64,000 bases of DNA from Bacteroidota bacterium (lineage in GTDB: Bacteria; Bacteroidota; Bacteroidia; Bacteroidales; Dysgonomonadaceae): NCBI GenBank assembly GCA_023424395.1, contig JAFADY010000063.1, positions 248,001 through 312,000 on the forward strand, given 5' to 3'. This document shows, piece by piece, positions 19,601 through 27,180 of the stretch. The notes beneath the pieces are model-generated. The model was not told the origin of the DNA. It ran no database searches and worked only from the letters and a program-made list of their open reading frames with translations. Positions within the stretch are counted from its first letter, which is position 1. Each line of letters opens with the position of its first letter. The position numbers and the translations under genes are program-made.

Positions 19601-19616
19601 AAAAGTGAATGAGTAA
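13698..19616 (+). CDS. Alpha-2-macroglobulin family protein, thioester-less, with an embedded SusC-like TonB-box motif
   Basis: I start at ATG 13698 (signal peptide ending VNA|Q), giving 1972 residues; the upstream ATG 13644 only adds residues before the signal peptide. A helical N-terminal part (~1-400) is followed by macroglobulin domains, with the MG2 signature DRSLYRPGQTVYFKG near residue 605 and the A2M domain (PQLRTNDKGETQIAFTVPES) near 1210. In the thioester domain the CxEQ motif is missing: the region reads LPVLSAPDHDNAVSWFASYY (~1420-1440), so it cannot form the covalent protease trap. Near residue 1150, just before the A2M domain, is DLDEVVVVGYGTQKKELIAG, almost identical to the TonB-box/plug start of SusC proteins. 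Bacterial A2Ms are periplasmic or envelope protease inhibitors. No PbpC partner is adjacent. Family call is secure. Confidence 0.93.
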   Translation: MKKIFLIVIALTGIMIVNAQNRSSMNYDQQWKTVADLEKKSLPKSASEEVNNILQKAITDKNSPQVIKALIHQGKYDLALDAENDTLIFRNLNDMLEKSKDVVEKSVLHSMLGELYLQYYQKDQWQINQRTALSGFVPADMKEWTKNIFYDKVVEHLNASIAPQRELLNTNVDKYAPVVTLGKDSRRFYPTMYDFLARRAIEFFSQMETDEDLTRSLAKKNIAPKSLFAPANEFIQLNFNPQPDEYNLWALETYRTFIASLLERKMDQSVVLTELDKLDYLSRLNNAHQTNALPSLETMLRKWENQDFSVEIIDKMADFYLQKIGELPEQDTLKRETQTKKLYDLLQKIVRQFPKYERISVIENRLSQLTHPEFSASGNNTFAPSGKKKIAVTYKNLNRLTAKLYKLSSPTSIIEKSYGAYRSKPEQKTFVKDIIFPLPAKAPYLQGKTDVEIDINEYGAYKLEFDYPGKNTSEENRQGDYYFSVSDLGAFSRSSAKNTYEFFVVNRVSGVPVKNAKINIFKRTYTANDYKFNLAETIATNDLGLAVYVIINENNARNVNRDLFYQAVSGTDSGSSLTSLPYSYYEYSDRSPDTRETIAVFTDRSLYRPGQTVYFKGIFTSSVNEKSEILTDRSIEFNLHDTNANLISSQTLRTNEFGSVSGEFVLPQGLLPGNFVITTKWGTTHFKVEEYKRPTFEVSFDKIEKTYKFGEEITLKGKAENYSGVKLQNASVNYRITRQQSWWWRWGGPPEHFAEGVITTDENGEFEIKFTPEKSDSQGRHIYTFAVEATVTDVNGETQTGNYGITVGDVSMILNIEMPDKLEKSSEEKIVVTAKNLDGNDIPASGTYQIFSLHENDSINTQAAQGNFTTGEQQELKEQLRNLPSAKYRIKLQSKDDRGNTVEAEKDVIVFSYSDKRPPIKTNEWFVVKNGTFSDKKSAEVLFGTSDNVNVLYELWQQNTLLERKWLTLNNENRLFSFPYKSEYKDGVTLMLTHVKNEKFYSQTVNILPDKEVKDLKVKLDVFRDKIRPGTNEEWRISISDPTRKPALAEVLAGMYDFSLDQIFAAPKWNLQLPSFLGYFSRTGFNRDFSFNQQMINGYIHSPMKNVNSFEFDRFNWFDFSLYYYGRMMIRGAKSLDSRAEVFALNESADLDEVVVVGYGTQKKELIAGAAQAVTSEEKTEIIFEDAAPSLQQQQSPQIRRNFSETAFFFPQLRTNDKGETQIAFTVPESNTRWRFRLLAHDKNLNVGQAEAFTTSQKELMVTPNMPRFLRHGDRTSISTKISNLSEGAVSGNVRVEFFNPVTEETVSGISIENQSQPFSLAQNASSDASWTFVVPDNIDMLGVRIIAQSESFSDGEQHALVVLPNKMLVTETLRMDVNGNQTKSFTMDRLAQNASPTAQNYRLTLEFTSNPAWYAVQALPVLSAPDHDNAVSWFASYYANTLGAHVGKAYPKVSTMIEAWKKQGGTKETLLSNLEKNQELKTVLLEETPWVLEAKNESEQKEKLALLFDLNRSQNLTRQAIDKLKELQTSQGGWSWFKGFYPNAGITHYILYGFNQLKELEAVSFTNEVQAMQQKAVAYADAEALRRFEQLKRYNKDWRNMKSISSFDLEYLYVRSAYTQYPLSGEAKAMADFYTSVMEKNWTQFGLYERSLIAVLMQKNGKQNIVQDILKSYREHATVSDEMGMYWANNRAHVFMSQSATSVHTFIMDAFRVSGASATEMDNMKRWLLKQKQTQLWESTHATADAVYALLSTGSDWFAGEGKTEITLGGKTVEPESTELGTGYIKESWNRTEIRPEMGNVTVSHNRNAPAWGALYWQYFEELDKITKTNASLDVEKLLFVEETDGSGKKLVPVTENRPLKIGDKVIVRLTVRTDRDLEFVHLKDMRAAAFEPVEQLSGTKWQGGTIYYQTSKDASTNFYFDTLPRGTYVFEYGVFVTRTGDYSNGITTIQCLYAPEFTSHTAGIRVKVNE

Positions 19617-19713
19617 AATTTGCTCATATCGTGAAAATAACGTTAAATGTGGAGCAATTTTTAAACGAAATGGTTACTTTTGTGTCATTAAATACAGGCT
19701 GAATTTCAAAAAT

Positions 19714-19941
19714 ATGAATACTATAACAATAAAGCTTCCATCGTCTTTAGATACAACGCTGTTTGACCCGTCGGTTTATTTAGCGGCTAAACTGTATGAA
19801 GATGGTATCTTGTCTGCCGGACAAGCTGCCGAGATGGTTGGTTTATCAAAACGTACGTTCATCGAAATGTTAGGCCGTTATGGTGTATCGCTTTTTAGCA
19901 CATCTGTAAAAGATTTGGAAAAAGATATTGCCAATGCCTGA
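19714..19941 (+). CDS. UPF0175 family antitoxin
   Basis: Start ATG 19714 gives 75 residues (MNTITIKLPSSLD...). The frame is open further upstream to 19609, overlapping the A2M stop, but that extension is basic and unlike the family. The core YLAAKLYEDGILSAGQAAEM then VGLSKRTFIEMLGRYGV is the UPF0175 pattern, with a helix-turn-helix-like element. The next gene overlaps the last 8 bases and encodes a PIN-domain DUF3368 protein, a pairing recognised as a type II toxin-antitoxin module. The protein would bind the toxin and probably its own promoter. Confidence 0.82.
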   Translation: MNTITIKLPSSLDTTLFDPSVYLAAKLYEDGILSAGQAAEMVGLSKRTFIEMLGRYGVSLFSTSVKDLEKDIANA

Positions 19942-20395
19942 AAATATAGTTATCGCAGATACAAGTTGTTTGATAGCATTGGCCAATATTAAGGCGTTGC
20001 ATTTGTTGAAGGATTTATACTCCAATATTTTCATTACGCCTGAAATCGCAAGAGAATTTGACGAGATTATTCCCGGATGGATTCTCGTAGAAGAAGTGGC
20101 TAATAAAAACTACTTGCAGATATTGGCAACAAGATTGGATATAGGTGAAGCATCGGCGATTGCGTTGGCAATGGAGAAACGTAATGTTTTATTGATACTT
20201 GACGATTTGAAAGGACGAAAAGAAGCCGAAAAATTAGGTTTTGCCATTACGGGGACATTAGGCATTCTTTTTAAAGCTAAAAGAGAAAATATTATCGAAT
20301 CAATAAAGCCGTATCTTAATAGTTTAAAAACAGTTGGTTTTAGAATTTCTTCGGAACTTGAAACGAACATTTTGCAACGTAGTGGAGAAAAATAA
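19934..20395 (+). CDS. DUF3368 PIN-domain toxin (putative ribonuclease)
   Basis: Start ATG 19934 overlaps the antitoxin stop by 8 bases, indicating translational coupling; a TTG at 19928 is a weaker alternative. The 153-residue product has the acidic residues of PIN nucleases: DTSCLIALANI near the N-terminus, EIAREFDEI, GEASAIALAM and LDDLKGRKEAEKLG. The tail GTLGILFKAK...I...LKTVGFRIS is typical of DUF3368. PIN toxins cleave RNA using Mg2+ bound by these acids. The frame is intact, so the module may be active. Confidence 0.85.
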   Translation: MPENIVIADTSCLIALANIKALHLLKDLYSNIFITPEIAREFDEIIPGWILVEEVANKNYLQILATRLDIGEASAIALAMEKRNVLLILDDLKGRKEAEKLGFAITGTLGILFKAKRENIIESIKPYLNSLKTVGFRISSELETNILQRSGEK

Positions 20396-20481
20396 TATAA
20401 TGTAAGTTTTGATTCAAACTATTGTACTAATTTTGTGTCGAAAAAAATAAATATAAGAGAATAATCAAATAACATATAATA

Positions 20482-20868
20482 ATGAAAAAATTAAGTTTTA
20501 TCTTACTATTCAGTATTTTATTGAGCGGTGTTGCTTTCGCTCAATCTAAGCCCGAAGCCAAGTTCACAAAAAAAGAACATAATTTCGGAACCATAAAAGA
20601 AGAGATAGGTTCTGTTGCCACTCAGTTCGAGTTTACCAACATCGGAAAAAGTCCGCTCATTATACAACGTGTATCTGCATCGTGCGGTTGTACTACGCCG
20701 AGCTACACGCGCGAACCGATTTTGCCGGGTAAAAAAGGAAAAATTGATGTGAAGTATTCAACCATTGCCCGTCCGGGAAACTTCAACAAAACCATTACGG
20801 TGTACACTAATGTTCCCGATACGGTTTACGTGCTCTCAATAAAAGGAAACGTTACGCCAAGGAAATAA
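20482..20868 (+). CDS. DUF1573 domain exported protein
   Basis: 128 residues: a signal peptide ending VAFA|Q and a single DUF1573 domain, an Ig/ASH-like beta sandwich with the typical KKEHNFGTIKEE, FEFTNIGKSPLIIQRV and SASCGCTTPSYTREPILPGK segments; the CGCT cysteines are characteristic. Function of the family is unknown; proteins are periplasmic or outer-membrane associated. A -7-like TAATTTTG lies at 20428-20435, with a TTTG at 20408-20411 (16-bp spacing, short of ideal). The gene is monocistronic. Confidence 0.9.
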   Translation: MKKLSFILLFSILLSGVAFAQSKPEAKFTKKEHNFGTIKEEIGSVATQFEFTNIGKSPLIIQRVSASCGCTTPSYTREPILPGKKGKIDVKYSTIARPGNFNKTITVYTNVPDTVYVLSIKGNVTPRK

Positions 20869-20883
20869 AAAATCGGTTTACGA

Positions 20884-20914
20884 TTGATAATGCAAACCGA
20901 ATAAAGTATCTTTG
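20884..20914 (+). promoter_or_regulatory. Bacteroidetes-type promoter of meaB
   Basis: TTG at 20884-20886 and TATCTTTG at 20907-20914 are separated by 20 bases, close to the consensus TTTG-N19-21-TAnnTTTG. The predicted start of transcription is about 30 bases before the meaB ATG. Confidence 0.65.
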
Positions 20915-20951
20915 CGGAAAGAACTTTATTCGGTTTTTTATTTTTTAAACA

Positions 20952-22076
20952 ATGAATCAGCATCCCGAAAACGACCCCCAATACATTGGTTTAAACGTAA
21001 ATAAAGGTGTAGCGCAGCCGCCAAGTGTAAATCCATATCTGAAGAAACGAACAAGGCGTTCTTTTTCGGTAAACGAATACGTGGATGGTATTTTGGCGGG
21101 AAACATTACAATGCTAAGTCAGGCGGTAACATTGGTGGAAAGTTCCAAACCCGAACATCAGGATACGGCTCAAGCCATAATAGAAAAGTGTTTGCCCCAT
21201 TCTGGCAACTCCATTCGCGTGGGTATCACGGGCGTTCCGGGGGCGGGAAAAAGCACGTCGATAGACGCTTTTGGAATGTATTTGCTTGAGCAGGGACAAA
21301 AATTGGCGGTTTTGGCCATCGACCCATCGAGCGAACGCTCCAAAGGGAGTATCTTGGGCGATAAAACGCGAATGGAAAAACTTTCCGTAGAGAAAAACGC
21401 GTTCATTCGCCCTTCGCCTTCGGCGGGATCGTTGGGCGGTGTAGCTCGTAAAACGCGGGAAATTATTGTGTTGTGCGAAGCTGCGGGGTTCGATTACGTT
21501 TTTGTGGAAACCGTCGGGGTGGGGCAGTCGGAAACGGCAGTACATTCCATGGTGGACTTTTTTCTGCTCATTCAGCTTGCCGGAACAGGCGATGAGCTGC
21601 AGGGAATCAAACGCGGAATTATGGAAATGGCGGATGGCATTGTCATCAACAAAGCCGACGGCGATAACATTGAAAAAGCCAAAATGGCACAGCGTCATTT
21701 TGCCAACGCGTTGCATCTATTTCCGCTTCCCGAATCGGGATGGACGCCTGAAGTGCTTACCTATTCAGGATACTATGCCCTCGGCATTCACGAAGTGTGG
21801 GATATGATCCATCGCTATATCGATTTTGTGAAAGAAAACGGCTTTTTCTTGCGCAAACGCAATGAGCAATCGAGTTATTGGATGTACGAAACCATCAACG
21901 AACGCTTGCGAAACGACTTTTATCATAATCCGGTTATCGGTAAAATGTTGCATCGATTGGAAAAAGAAGTATTATCGGCTAAAAAAAGTTCTTTTATCGC
22001 GGCTAAGGAAGCGTTGGATGAGTATTATTTACAGAGCCAAGAACAAAGAACAAAGACAGACGATAAAAGACTATAA
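20952..22076 (+). CDS. meaB: MeaB/ArgK-type GTPase, methylmalonyl-CoA mutase chaperone
   Basis: 374 residues. The G-domain signature starts near residue 91: GITGVPGAGKST (Walker A), then IDPSSERSKGSILGDKTRME, PSPSAGSLGGVARKTRE, VETVGVGQSE and NKADGDN for guanine recognition. MeaB gates delivery of adenosylcobalamin to methylmalonyl-CoA mutase and protects it, supporting the succinate-propionate route typical of Bacteroidales. The mutase genes are not in this window. The last ~15 residues (SQEQRTKTDDKRL) are encoded by a short A-rich tandem repeat that also occurs in nearby intergenic DNA, so the C-terminus seems to have been extended by repeat sequence. Confidence 0.93.
   Translation: MNQHPENDPQYIGLNVNKGVAQPPSVNPYLKKRTRRSFSVNEYVDGILAGNITMLSQAVTLVESSKPEHQDTAQAIIEKCLPHSGNSIRVGITGVPGAGKSTSIDAFGMYLLEQGQKLAVLAIDPSSERSKGSILGDKTRMEKLSVEKNAFIRPSPSAGSLGGVARKTREIIVLCEAAGFDYVFVETVGVGQSETAVHSMVDFFLLIQLAGTGDELQGIKRGIMEMADGIVINKADGDNIEKAKMAQRHFANALHLFPLPESGWTPEVLTYSGYYALGIHEVWDMIHRYIDFVKENGFFLRKRNEQSSYWMYETINERLRNDFYHNPVIGKMLHRLEKEVLSAKKSSFIAAKEALDEYYLQSQEQRTKTDDKRL
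22035..22060 (+). repeat. Short A-rich tandem repeat at the meaB 3' end
   Basis: The sequence CCAAGAACAAAGAACAAAGA consists of degenerate CAAGAA/CAAAGA units and codes for the tail of MeaB. Its complement resembles the TTCTTGGTTCTTTTGTCTTG tract at 59508-59540 and a related tract at 22152-22180. Confidence 0.5.
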
Positions 22077-22151
22077 GACGGTTAGACTTTTGTTGATTTT
22101 CAGAATTGCGTTAAAATGAAACCAAGAAGCAACATCGGGTGGTTAATGTAT

Positions 22152-22180
22152 CGGTTCTTGACTCTTTTGTCTTGAATCTC
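22152..22180. repeat. Short dispersed repeat between meaB and yebC
   Basis: GGTTCTTGACTCTTTTGTCTTG is about 85% similar to the tract at 59518-59537. It lies between the convergent ends of meaB and yebC. Confidence 0.45.
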
Positions 22181-22181
22181 T

Positions 22182-22898
22182 TTATCCTTCTCCCATATTA
22201 TGAAAAACATTTTGCACGTCTTCGTCTTCTTCAAATTTTTCGAGTAATTTTTCAATTTGTGCGCGTTGCTCAGTATCTAATGATTTGGTGTCGTGAGGAA
22301 TGCGTTCAAATTCGGCCGAATGGATTTCGAAACCGTTTCCTTCGAGATACGATTGAATATCGGAGTATGATTTAAATTCGCCGTAAAGAATAATATCGCC
22401 TTCGTCTTCTTCCACTTCATCCACGCCGTAATCGATGAGCTCCAACTCCAAATCTTCCAACGAAACGCCTTCTTTTTCACCAATTTTAAATACACATTTA
22501 TGATCAAACAAAAACTCCAGGCTGCCCGATGTTCCGAGTGAGCCTCCGTGTTTGTTAAAGTAACTGCGTACGTTTGCCACGGTGCGAGTGGGGTTGTCGG
22601 TAGCGGTTTCCACCACAATGGCAATGCCGAAAGGACCGTAGCCTTCGTACACCATTTCCTTGTAATCCGAAACGTCTTTGTCGGTCGCTTTTTTAATGGC
22701 GCGTTCCACGTTTTCTTTTGGCATATTCTCTTTCTTCGCTTGTTGAACGAGAACGCGTAGGCGTGGGTTTGTATCAGGATCGGGGCCACTTTCGCGAGCG
22801 GCAATGGTTATTTGTTTTCCTAATTTTGTGAACACGCGGGCCATATTTCCCCAACGTTTCAGCTTAGTCGCTTTTCTGTATTCAAATGCTCTTCCCAT
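22182..22898 (-). CDS. yebC: YebC/PmpR family protein (translation/transcription regulator)
   Basis: 238 residues, the family length. It begins MGRAFEYRKATKLKRWGNMA and contains ITIAARESGPDPDTNPRLR, KENMPKENVERAIKKA and YEGYGPFGIAIVVETATDN, all diagnostic. Proteins of this family were described as DNA-binding regulators and more recently as factors that help ribosomes through proline-rich stalls; which applies here cannot be told. The gene is 63 bp upstream of no other leftward gene, converging with meaB, and pheT lies upstream in the same direction with a 63-bp gap, so pheT-yebC co-transcription is plausible. Confidence 0.93.
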   Translation of the reverse strand: MGRAFEYRKATKLKRWGNMARVFTKLGKQITIAARESGPDPDTNPRLRVLVQQAKKENMPKENVERAIKKATDKDVSDYKEMVYEGYGPFGIAIVVETATDNPTRTVANVRSYFNKHGGSLGTSGSLEFLFDHKCVFKIGEKEGVSLEDLELELIDYGVDEVEEDEGDIILYGEFKSYSDIQSYLEGNGFEIHSAEFERIPHDTKSLDTEQRAQIEKLLEKFEEDEDVQNVFHNMGEG

Positions 22899-22961
22899 AT
22901 CTTTTGGCTGTTGGCTAGTAGCGGTTTGCTTTTAGTGTTATTGTAGTTGTACTTATTATCT

Positions 22962-25424
22962 TTATCGCAATTGCGCGTTTAACTCTTTCTGTAAATTATG
23001 ATGAATTTTTTGCATCACGGCATCAATTTGTTTGTCGTTGAGCGTTTTTTCAGTGTCTTGTAAAACGAAATTTACCGCGTACGATTTTTTGCCTTCGGGC
23101 AGATTCTTTCCTTCATACACATCGAAGAGAGACACTTCCTTTAGTAGCTTCCGTTCCGATTTCCGGGCAATATCTTCAATTTGCGCAAAGGTAATATTTT
23201 TGTCGATGAGCAAAGCCAAATCGCGGCTCACCGACGGAAATTTGGAAATTTCGGAGAATTGAACCGATTTTTTTGCCGTTTCTTTCAGAAGCGTATCCCA
23301 ATTCATTTCCGTATAAAAAACATCGGTGTCAATATCAAATGCTTTGCATATTTTCGCGGAAACAATGCCAAACGTGCCAATTTGTTTTTTATGTGTGCGA
23401 ATGTTCATCGCCACATCGAACAAACTGTTGGAAACGCGTTCGAAAATAAGCTGATTGCTCGAAAAACCAAGTCGGGAAACCAGATTTTCGATATGTGCTT
23501 TCAACTCAAAAACAGTGCTTTTGGCTTCGGGTGTCGCCCAATTTTTATGCGTACGGTTTCCGCACATCCACATCGCGATATGCGACTCTTCGGAATATTC
23601 CGCGAGTATTTTTTCGCTGTTTTTTCGTTCCGCATCATAGAAATAGCAATTGCCAAATTCGTAAAAACGCAAATCGGTATGTTTGCGGTTGCGGTTGTAG
23701 GCAATGCTTTCCAATCCTCCATAAAGGAGCGTTTGACGCATCACGCCCAAATCGTTGCTGAGCGGATTGAGCAACGCCACGCAACTCTTTAAAGGGAATG
23801 TTTCGTTATTTTCGTAATACGCGCGTTTGGTGAGCGAGTTGGTCATTATTTCGCCAAATCCGTTGGCGGTTAGCTGCTCTGAAACAAGTGTTTGCAGCTT
23901 GTGCTTACGGTCGGTTGGCGTTTGATATGAAAGACTCGATTGTAACGTGCTGCCAATTTCCACGTTATTATATCCGTAAATGCGTAAAATATCTTCAATA
24001 ACGTCCACATCGCGCAGCACATCAACCCGATAGGTGGGGATGCGGAGTATTAAACCGCTTTCGGTTTCATTCTCAATTTCTATTTCGAGACTTTTGAGAA
24101 TGCTTTTTACTGTTTCCTTCGGAATTTCTTTTCCGATAAGTAGATTGGTTTTTTCGTAAGAGAGTTCTACGCGAGGTTTTTCGATCACAGACGGATAAAT
24201 GTCCTTCATATCGCCCTCAATTATGCCGCCGGCCAATTCCTTTACGAGCAGCGCGGCGCGTTTCAGTACGTATACCGTGTTGTTGGGATCGGCACCACGT
24301 TCGAAACGGAAAGATGAATCGGTATTTAATCCGTGTCTGCGAGCCGTTTTTCTAACCCACGTAGGGTTGAAATAGGCCGACTCTAAGAAAATATCTTTTG
24401 TTTGCTCGGTAACGCCCGATTGCAATCCGCCGAATACACCGGCAATGCACATTCCTTCTGTGGAATTGCAAATCATAAGGTCATTTTCGTTCAGTTCGCG
24501 TTCTTGTTCATCAAGAGTTGTGAATTTTGTTTTTTCAGGCAATGTGCGCACGACCACTTTATTGCCGCTAATATAATCGGCATCAAAAGCGTGTAGCGGA
24601 TGTCCGGTCTCGTGAAGCACGAAATTGGTAATATCCACAATGTTGTTTATCGGTCGTAGCCCAATAAGCAAAAGTTTATTTTTTAGCCAATCGGGACTTT
24701 CTTTCACGGTTACGCCGCGAATGGTTAACCCTGAATAGCGTGGGCAGGCTTCGGTGTTTTCAACAAATACATCAATTCCGCCTTCTTTTTTATCGATACA
24801 AAATCCATCAACTGAGGGTTTTGTAAGTGTATATGGCTTTCCCGCTTGTTGTAGATAGGCGGCCAAATCGCGTGCCACGCCAAAGTGCGAAGTGGCATCT
24901 ACGCGGTTGGGTGTAATATCTACTTCCAACACAAAATCGCTTTTTACGTTGTAATACTCTTTGGCGGGAGTACCTACTTTTGCATCGGCGGGAAGTACGA
25001 TGATTCCGTCGTGCGAGGTGCCAATGCCAATTTCGTCTTCGGCGCAAATCATTCCGAAGGATTCTTCGCCGCGTATTTTGGAGCGTTTAATGGTAAACTC
25101 GTCGTCACCCGAATACAATTTTGTGCCAACGGTTGCCACCACCACTTTTTGTCCGGCAGCTACGTTGGGCGCGCCGCAAACAATTTTAAGCGGTTCGCCG
25201 CCATCGCCAACGTTTACGGTTGTTAGGTGCAAGTGGTCGGAGTTGGGATGGTTTTCGCACGTGAGTACTTCGCCGATAAACAATCCTTCTAATCCGCCGC
25301 GTATGGTTTGAATTTCGTCCACACTTCCCGTTTCCAACCCGATGGATGTGAGCGCATCGGCGGTTTCCTGCGGCGATAAATTGAATGTAATGTATTCTTT
25401 AAGCCAATTGTATGAAATATTCAT
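22962..25424 (-). CDS. pheT: Phenylalanine--tRNA ligase beta subunit
   Basis: 820 residues, full length. Domain order: N-terminal MNISYNWLKEYI, the EMAP/OB tRNA-binding domain (~40-150; CENHPNSDHLHLTTVNVG), B3/B4 editing domain (~210-380; RYSGLTIRGV, FDADYISGNKVVVR), B5 (~400-475), the catalytic-like core, and the C-terminal FDX-ACB anticodon-binding domain (FPSVSRDLALLIDKNITFAQIED). It forms the alpha2beta2 enzyme that charges tRNA-Phe and clears Tyr-tRNA-Phe. The pheS gene is not adjacent. Confidence 0.97.
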   Translation of the reverse strand: MNISYNWLKEYITFNLSPQETADALTSIGLETGSVDEIQTIRGGLEGLFIGEVLTCENHPNSDHLHLTTVNVGDGGEPLKIVCGAPNVAAGQKVVVATVGTKLYSGDDEFTIKRSKIRGEESFGMICAEDEIGIGTSHDGIIVLPADAKVGTPAKEYYNVKSDFVLEVDITPNRVDATSHFGVARDLAAYLQQAGKPYTLTKPSVDGFCIDKKEGGIDVFVENTEACPRYSGLTIRGVTVKESPDWLKNKLLLIGLRPINNIVDITNFVLHETGHPLHAFDADYISGNKVVVRTLPEKTKFTTLDEQERELNENDLMICNSTEGMCIAGVFGGLQSGVTEQTKDIFLESAYFNPTWVRKTARRHGLNTDSSFRFERGADPNNTVYVLKRAALLVKELAGGIIEGDMKDIYPSVIEKPRVELSYEKTNLLIGKEIPKETVKSILKSLEIEIENETESGLILRIPTYRVDVLRDVDVIEDILRIYGYNNVEIGSTLQSSLSYQTPTDRKHKLQTLVSEQLTANGFGEIMTNSLTKRAYYENNETFPLKSCVALLNPLSNDLGVMRQTLLYGGLESIAYNRNRKHTDLRFYEFGNCYFYDAERKNSEKILAEYSEESHIAMWMCGNRTHKNWATPEAKSTVFELKAHIENLVSRLGFSSNQLIFERVSNSLFDVAMNIRTHKKQIGTFGIVSAKICKAFDIDTDVFYTEMNWDTLLKETAKKSVQFSEISKFPSVSRDLALLIDKNITFAQIEDIARKSERKLLKEVSLFDVYEGKNLPEGKKSYAVNFVLQDTEKTLNDKQIDAVMQKIHHNLQKELNAQLR

Positions 25425-25444
25425 TTGTAATATATAAGTTGTTG

Positions 25445-25509
25445 CATCATTTTGAACGTATTGAAGAATCTAAACTTGTTTTTAGATTTTTCGTTTCACT
25501 CAAAATGAC
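25445..25509. repeat. Imperfect palindromic intergenic repeat
   Basis: CATTTTGA (25448-25455) pairs with TCAAAATG (25500-25507), and ATTGAAGAATCTAAA near 25460-25475 pairs loosely with TTTAGATTTTTCG. The core motif (GAAGAATCTaaa...tttAGATT) is shared with the inside of the 4811-4970 element. It lies just upstream of the pheT start and touches the tail of the zinc-ribbon frame. Confidence 0.55.
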
Positions 25510-25591
25510 AGCCGGAATTTTTCTTTTTGAAAACGGCTCAAAATTACAAAAAAACAGTGGAATAAGGAAAAAAGAAAGATTGTTTTAGGCG

Positions 25592-25685
25592 TTACTCGTC
25601 TTCTAAGGGTAAAAAATTCCACTTTTCCGCATTTGGGACAAACGTATATGTCGAATGTTTTGCGGTTGGTAAAATTTCTTTTCAT
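25592..25685 (-). pseudogene. Tiny zinc-ribbon protein gene with a probable one-base frameshift
   Basis: From ATG 25685 the frame reads MKRNFTNRKTFDIYVCPKCG then KVEFF, a CxxC zinc-knuckle sequence seen in short Bacteroidales proteins. As given, it then runs on for 35 unlike residues to 25500. Shifting by one base in the T6 run around 25617-25622 gives a short acidic end, PLEDE, and a TAA at 25594-25592. The natural product is probably ~31 residues, and the T-run indel is either a real frameshift or a sequence error. Function unknown. Confidence 0.5.
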
Positions 25686-25711
25686 AAGTTGTGAAATTTC
25701 ACAAAGTTAAA

Positions 25712-25740
25712 AACCGTGCGAAAACTTCTTTCGCACGGTT
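25712..25740 (-). terminator. Terminator downstream of pgk
   Basis: A perfect 12-bp inverted repeat, AACCGTGCGAAA (25712-25723) / TTTCGCACGGTT (25729-25740), with a 5-nt loop. On the minus strand it is followed by TTTAAC, so with the stem end it gives five T. It ends pgk transcription ahead of the zinc-ribbon gene. Confidence 0.8.
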
Positions 25741-25806
25741 AAATTTTTCACGCGGCGATGAAAAAATTGCCGCGGAGCACTATTTTTGCGTTAGGCGCTT
25801 AAGATT

Positions 25807-27066
25807 TTAATATCCTCTAATCGCTTTAATTCCCGGGAGAACTTTTCCTTCGATAAACTCAAGCAATGCGCCGCCACCGGTTGAAACGTAAGACATTTCG
25901 TCGGCTTGCCCGAATTTGTTAACGGCTGCTACGGAGTCGCCACCTCCGATAAGCGAGAAGGCGCCTTTTTTAGTAGCTTCTACAATTGCTTCGGAAACGG
26001 AGCGTGAGCCTTTGTCGAAATTATCGAATTCGAATACGCCAACAGGGCCGTTCCACAAAATGGTTTTGGAGTTTTTGATTACTTCGGCGAAAGCTTTCTC
26101 CGATTCGGGGCCAATATCAAGTCCTTCCCAACCATCGGGGATTTCTTTAACCGATGCAAAGTCGGTTTTTGCATCGTTGCTGAAACTATCGGCAATTTTG
26201 GCATCGTTAGCGAGAACGAGGTTCACGCCTTTTTCCTGAGCTAAATCCACAATTTCCTGCGCAAGGGTTAATTTATCGTCTTCCACAATAGAATCTCCGA
26301 TTTTTCCGCCGGCCGCTTTCGCAAAAGTGTAAGTCATGCCTCCGGCAAGGATCAAATTATCTACTTTATCCAATAAGTTTTTGATAATGTCGATTTTTGT
26401 AGAAACCTTTGAACCACCCATGATAGCGGTGAACGGGCGTTGTGTATCGTTCATCACTTTTTCAACGGCTGTAATTTCGTTCTGCAGCAAATAACCGAAC
26501 ATTTTGTGATCTTCATCAAAATAATCGGCGATGAGCGCTGTTGAAGCGTGTGCCCGGTGTGCGGTTCCAAAAGCATCGTTTACATACACATCGGCATACG
26601 ACGCCAATTTTTTGGTGAATTCTTTCTGCGATTCTTTCACTTCTTTTTTGGCTTTCGCGGTTTCTTCTTCCGAAGCGTCTTCGGCTAAACGGGCTTTGCC
26701 TTCTTCTTCGGCATAGAAACGCAGGTTTTCCAACATCAACGCTTCACCGGGACGAAGTGCGGCAGCTTTCGCTTCGGCTTCTTCGCCGATGCAGTCGTTC
26801 GCGAACTGAACATCTACGCCAAGCAGTTCCGATACGTGAGGCAGGATGTGTTTGAGCGAATATTTATCGGTCGGGCCTTTTGGACGACCAAGGTGAGAGC
26901 CAATAATCACGCTACCACCATCTTTCAGGATTTTTTTGAGCGTAGGCATTGCGGCCTGAATGCGGGTGTCGTCTGTAATGTTGAATTTTTCGTCGAGTGG
27001 CACATTAAAATCCACACGCACAAATGCTTTTTTATCAGCAAAATTAAATGAATCAATTGTTTGCAT
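25807..27066 (-). CDS. pgk: Phosphoglycerate kinase
   Basis: 419 residues. [10 protein letters not shown] at the N-terminus, [17 protein letters not shown] for 3-phosphoglycerate binding, [18 protein letters not shown], a long hinge, WNGPVGVFE and the nucleotide loop [13 protein letters not shown] are all in place. It makes ATP from 1,3-bisphosphoglycerate in glycolysis. The segment around residues 125-150 ([20 protein letters not shown]) is a lysine/glutamate-rich insertion common in Bacteroidales Pgk. A -7-like TACCTTTG (complement of 27132-27139) lies ~65 bases upstream of the start. Confidence 0.97.
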   Translation of the reverse strand: MQTIDSFNFADKKAFVRVDFNVPLDEKFNITDDTRIQAAMPTLKKILKDGGSVIIGSHLGRPKGPTDKYSLKHILPHVSELLGVDVQFANDCIGEEAEAKAAALRPGEALMLENLRFYAEEEGKARLAEDASEEETAKAKKEVKESQKEFTKKLASYADVYVNDAFGTAHRAHASTALIADYFDEDHKMFGYLLQNEITAVEKVMNDTQRPFTAIMGGSKVSTKIDIIKNLLDKVDNLILAGGMTYTFAKAAGGKIGDSIVEDDKLTLAQEIVDLAQEKGVNLVLANDAKIADSFSNDAKTDFASVKEIPDGWEGLDIGPESEKAFAEVIKNSKTILWNGPVGVFEFDNFDKGSRSVSEAIVEATKKGAFSLIGGGDSVAAVNKFGQADEMSYVSTGGGALLEFIEGKVLPGIKAIRGY

Positions 27067-27180
27067 AGTCCGATATATTAAAATATGATTAGTTGTTTGA
27101 AGTTCTAAAGGATTCGTGATAAACCTATACGCAAAGGTACAAAATATATGGAAATTTTTCTTTAATCCGGATGGAAAAGT

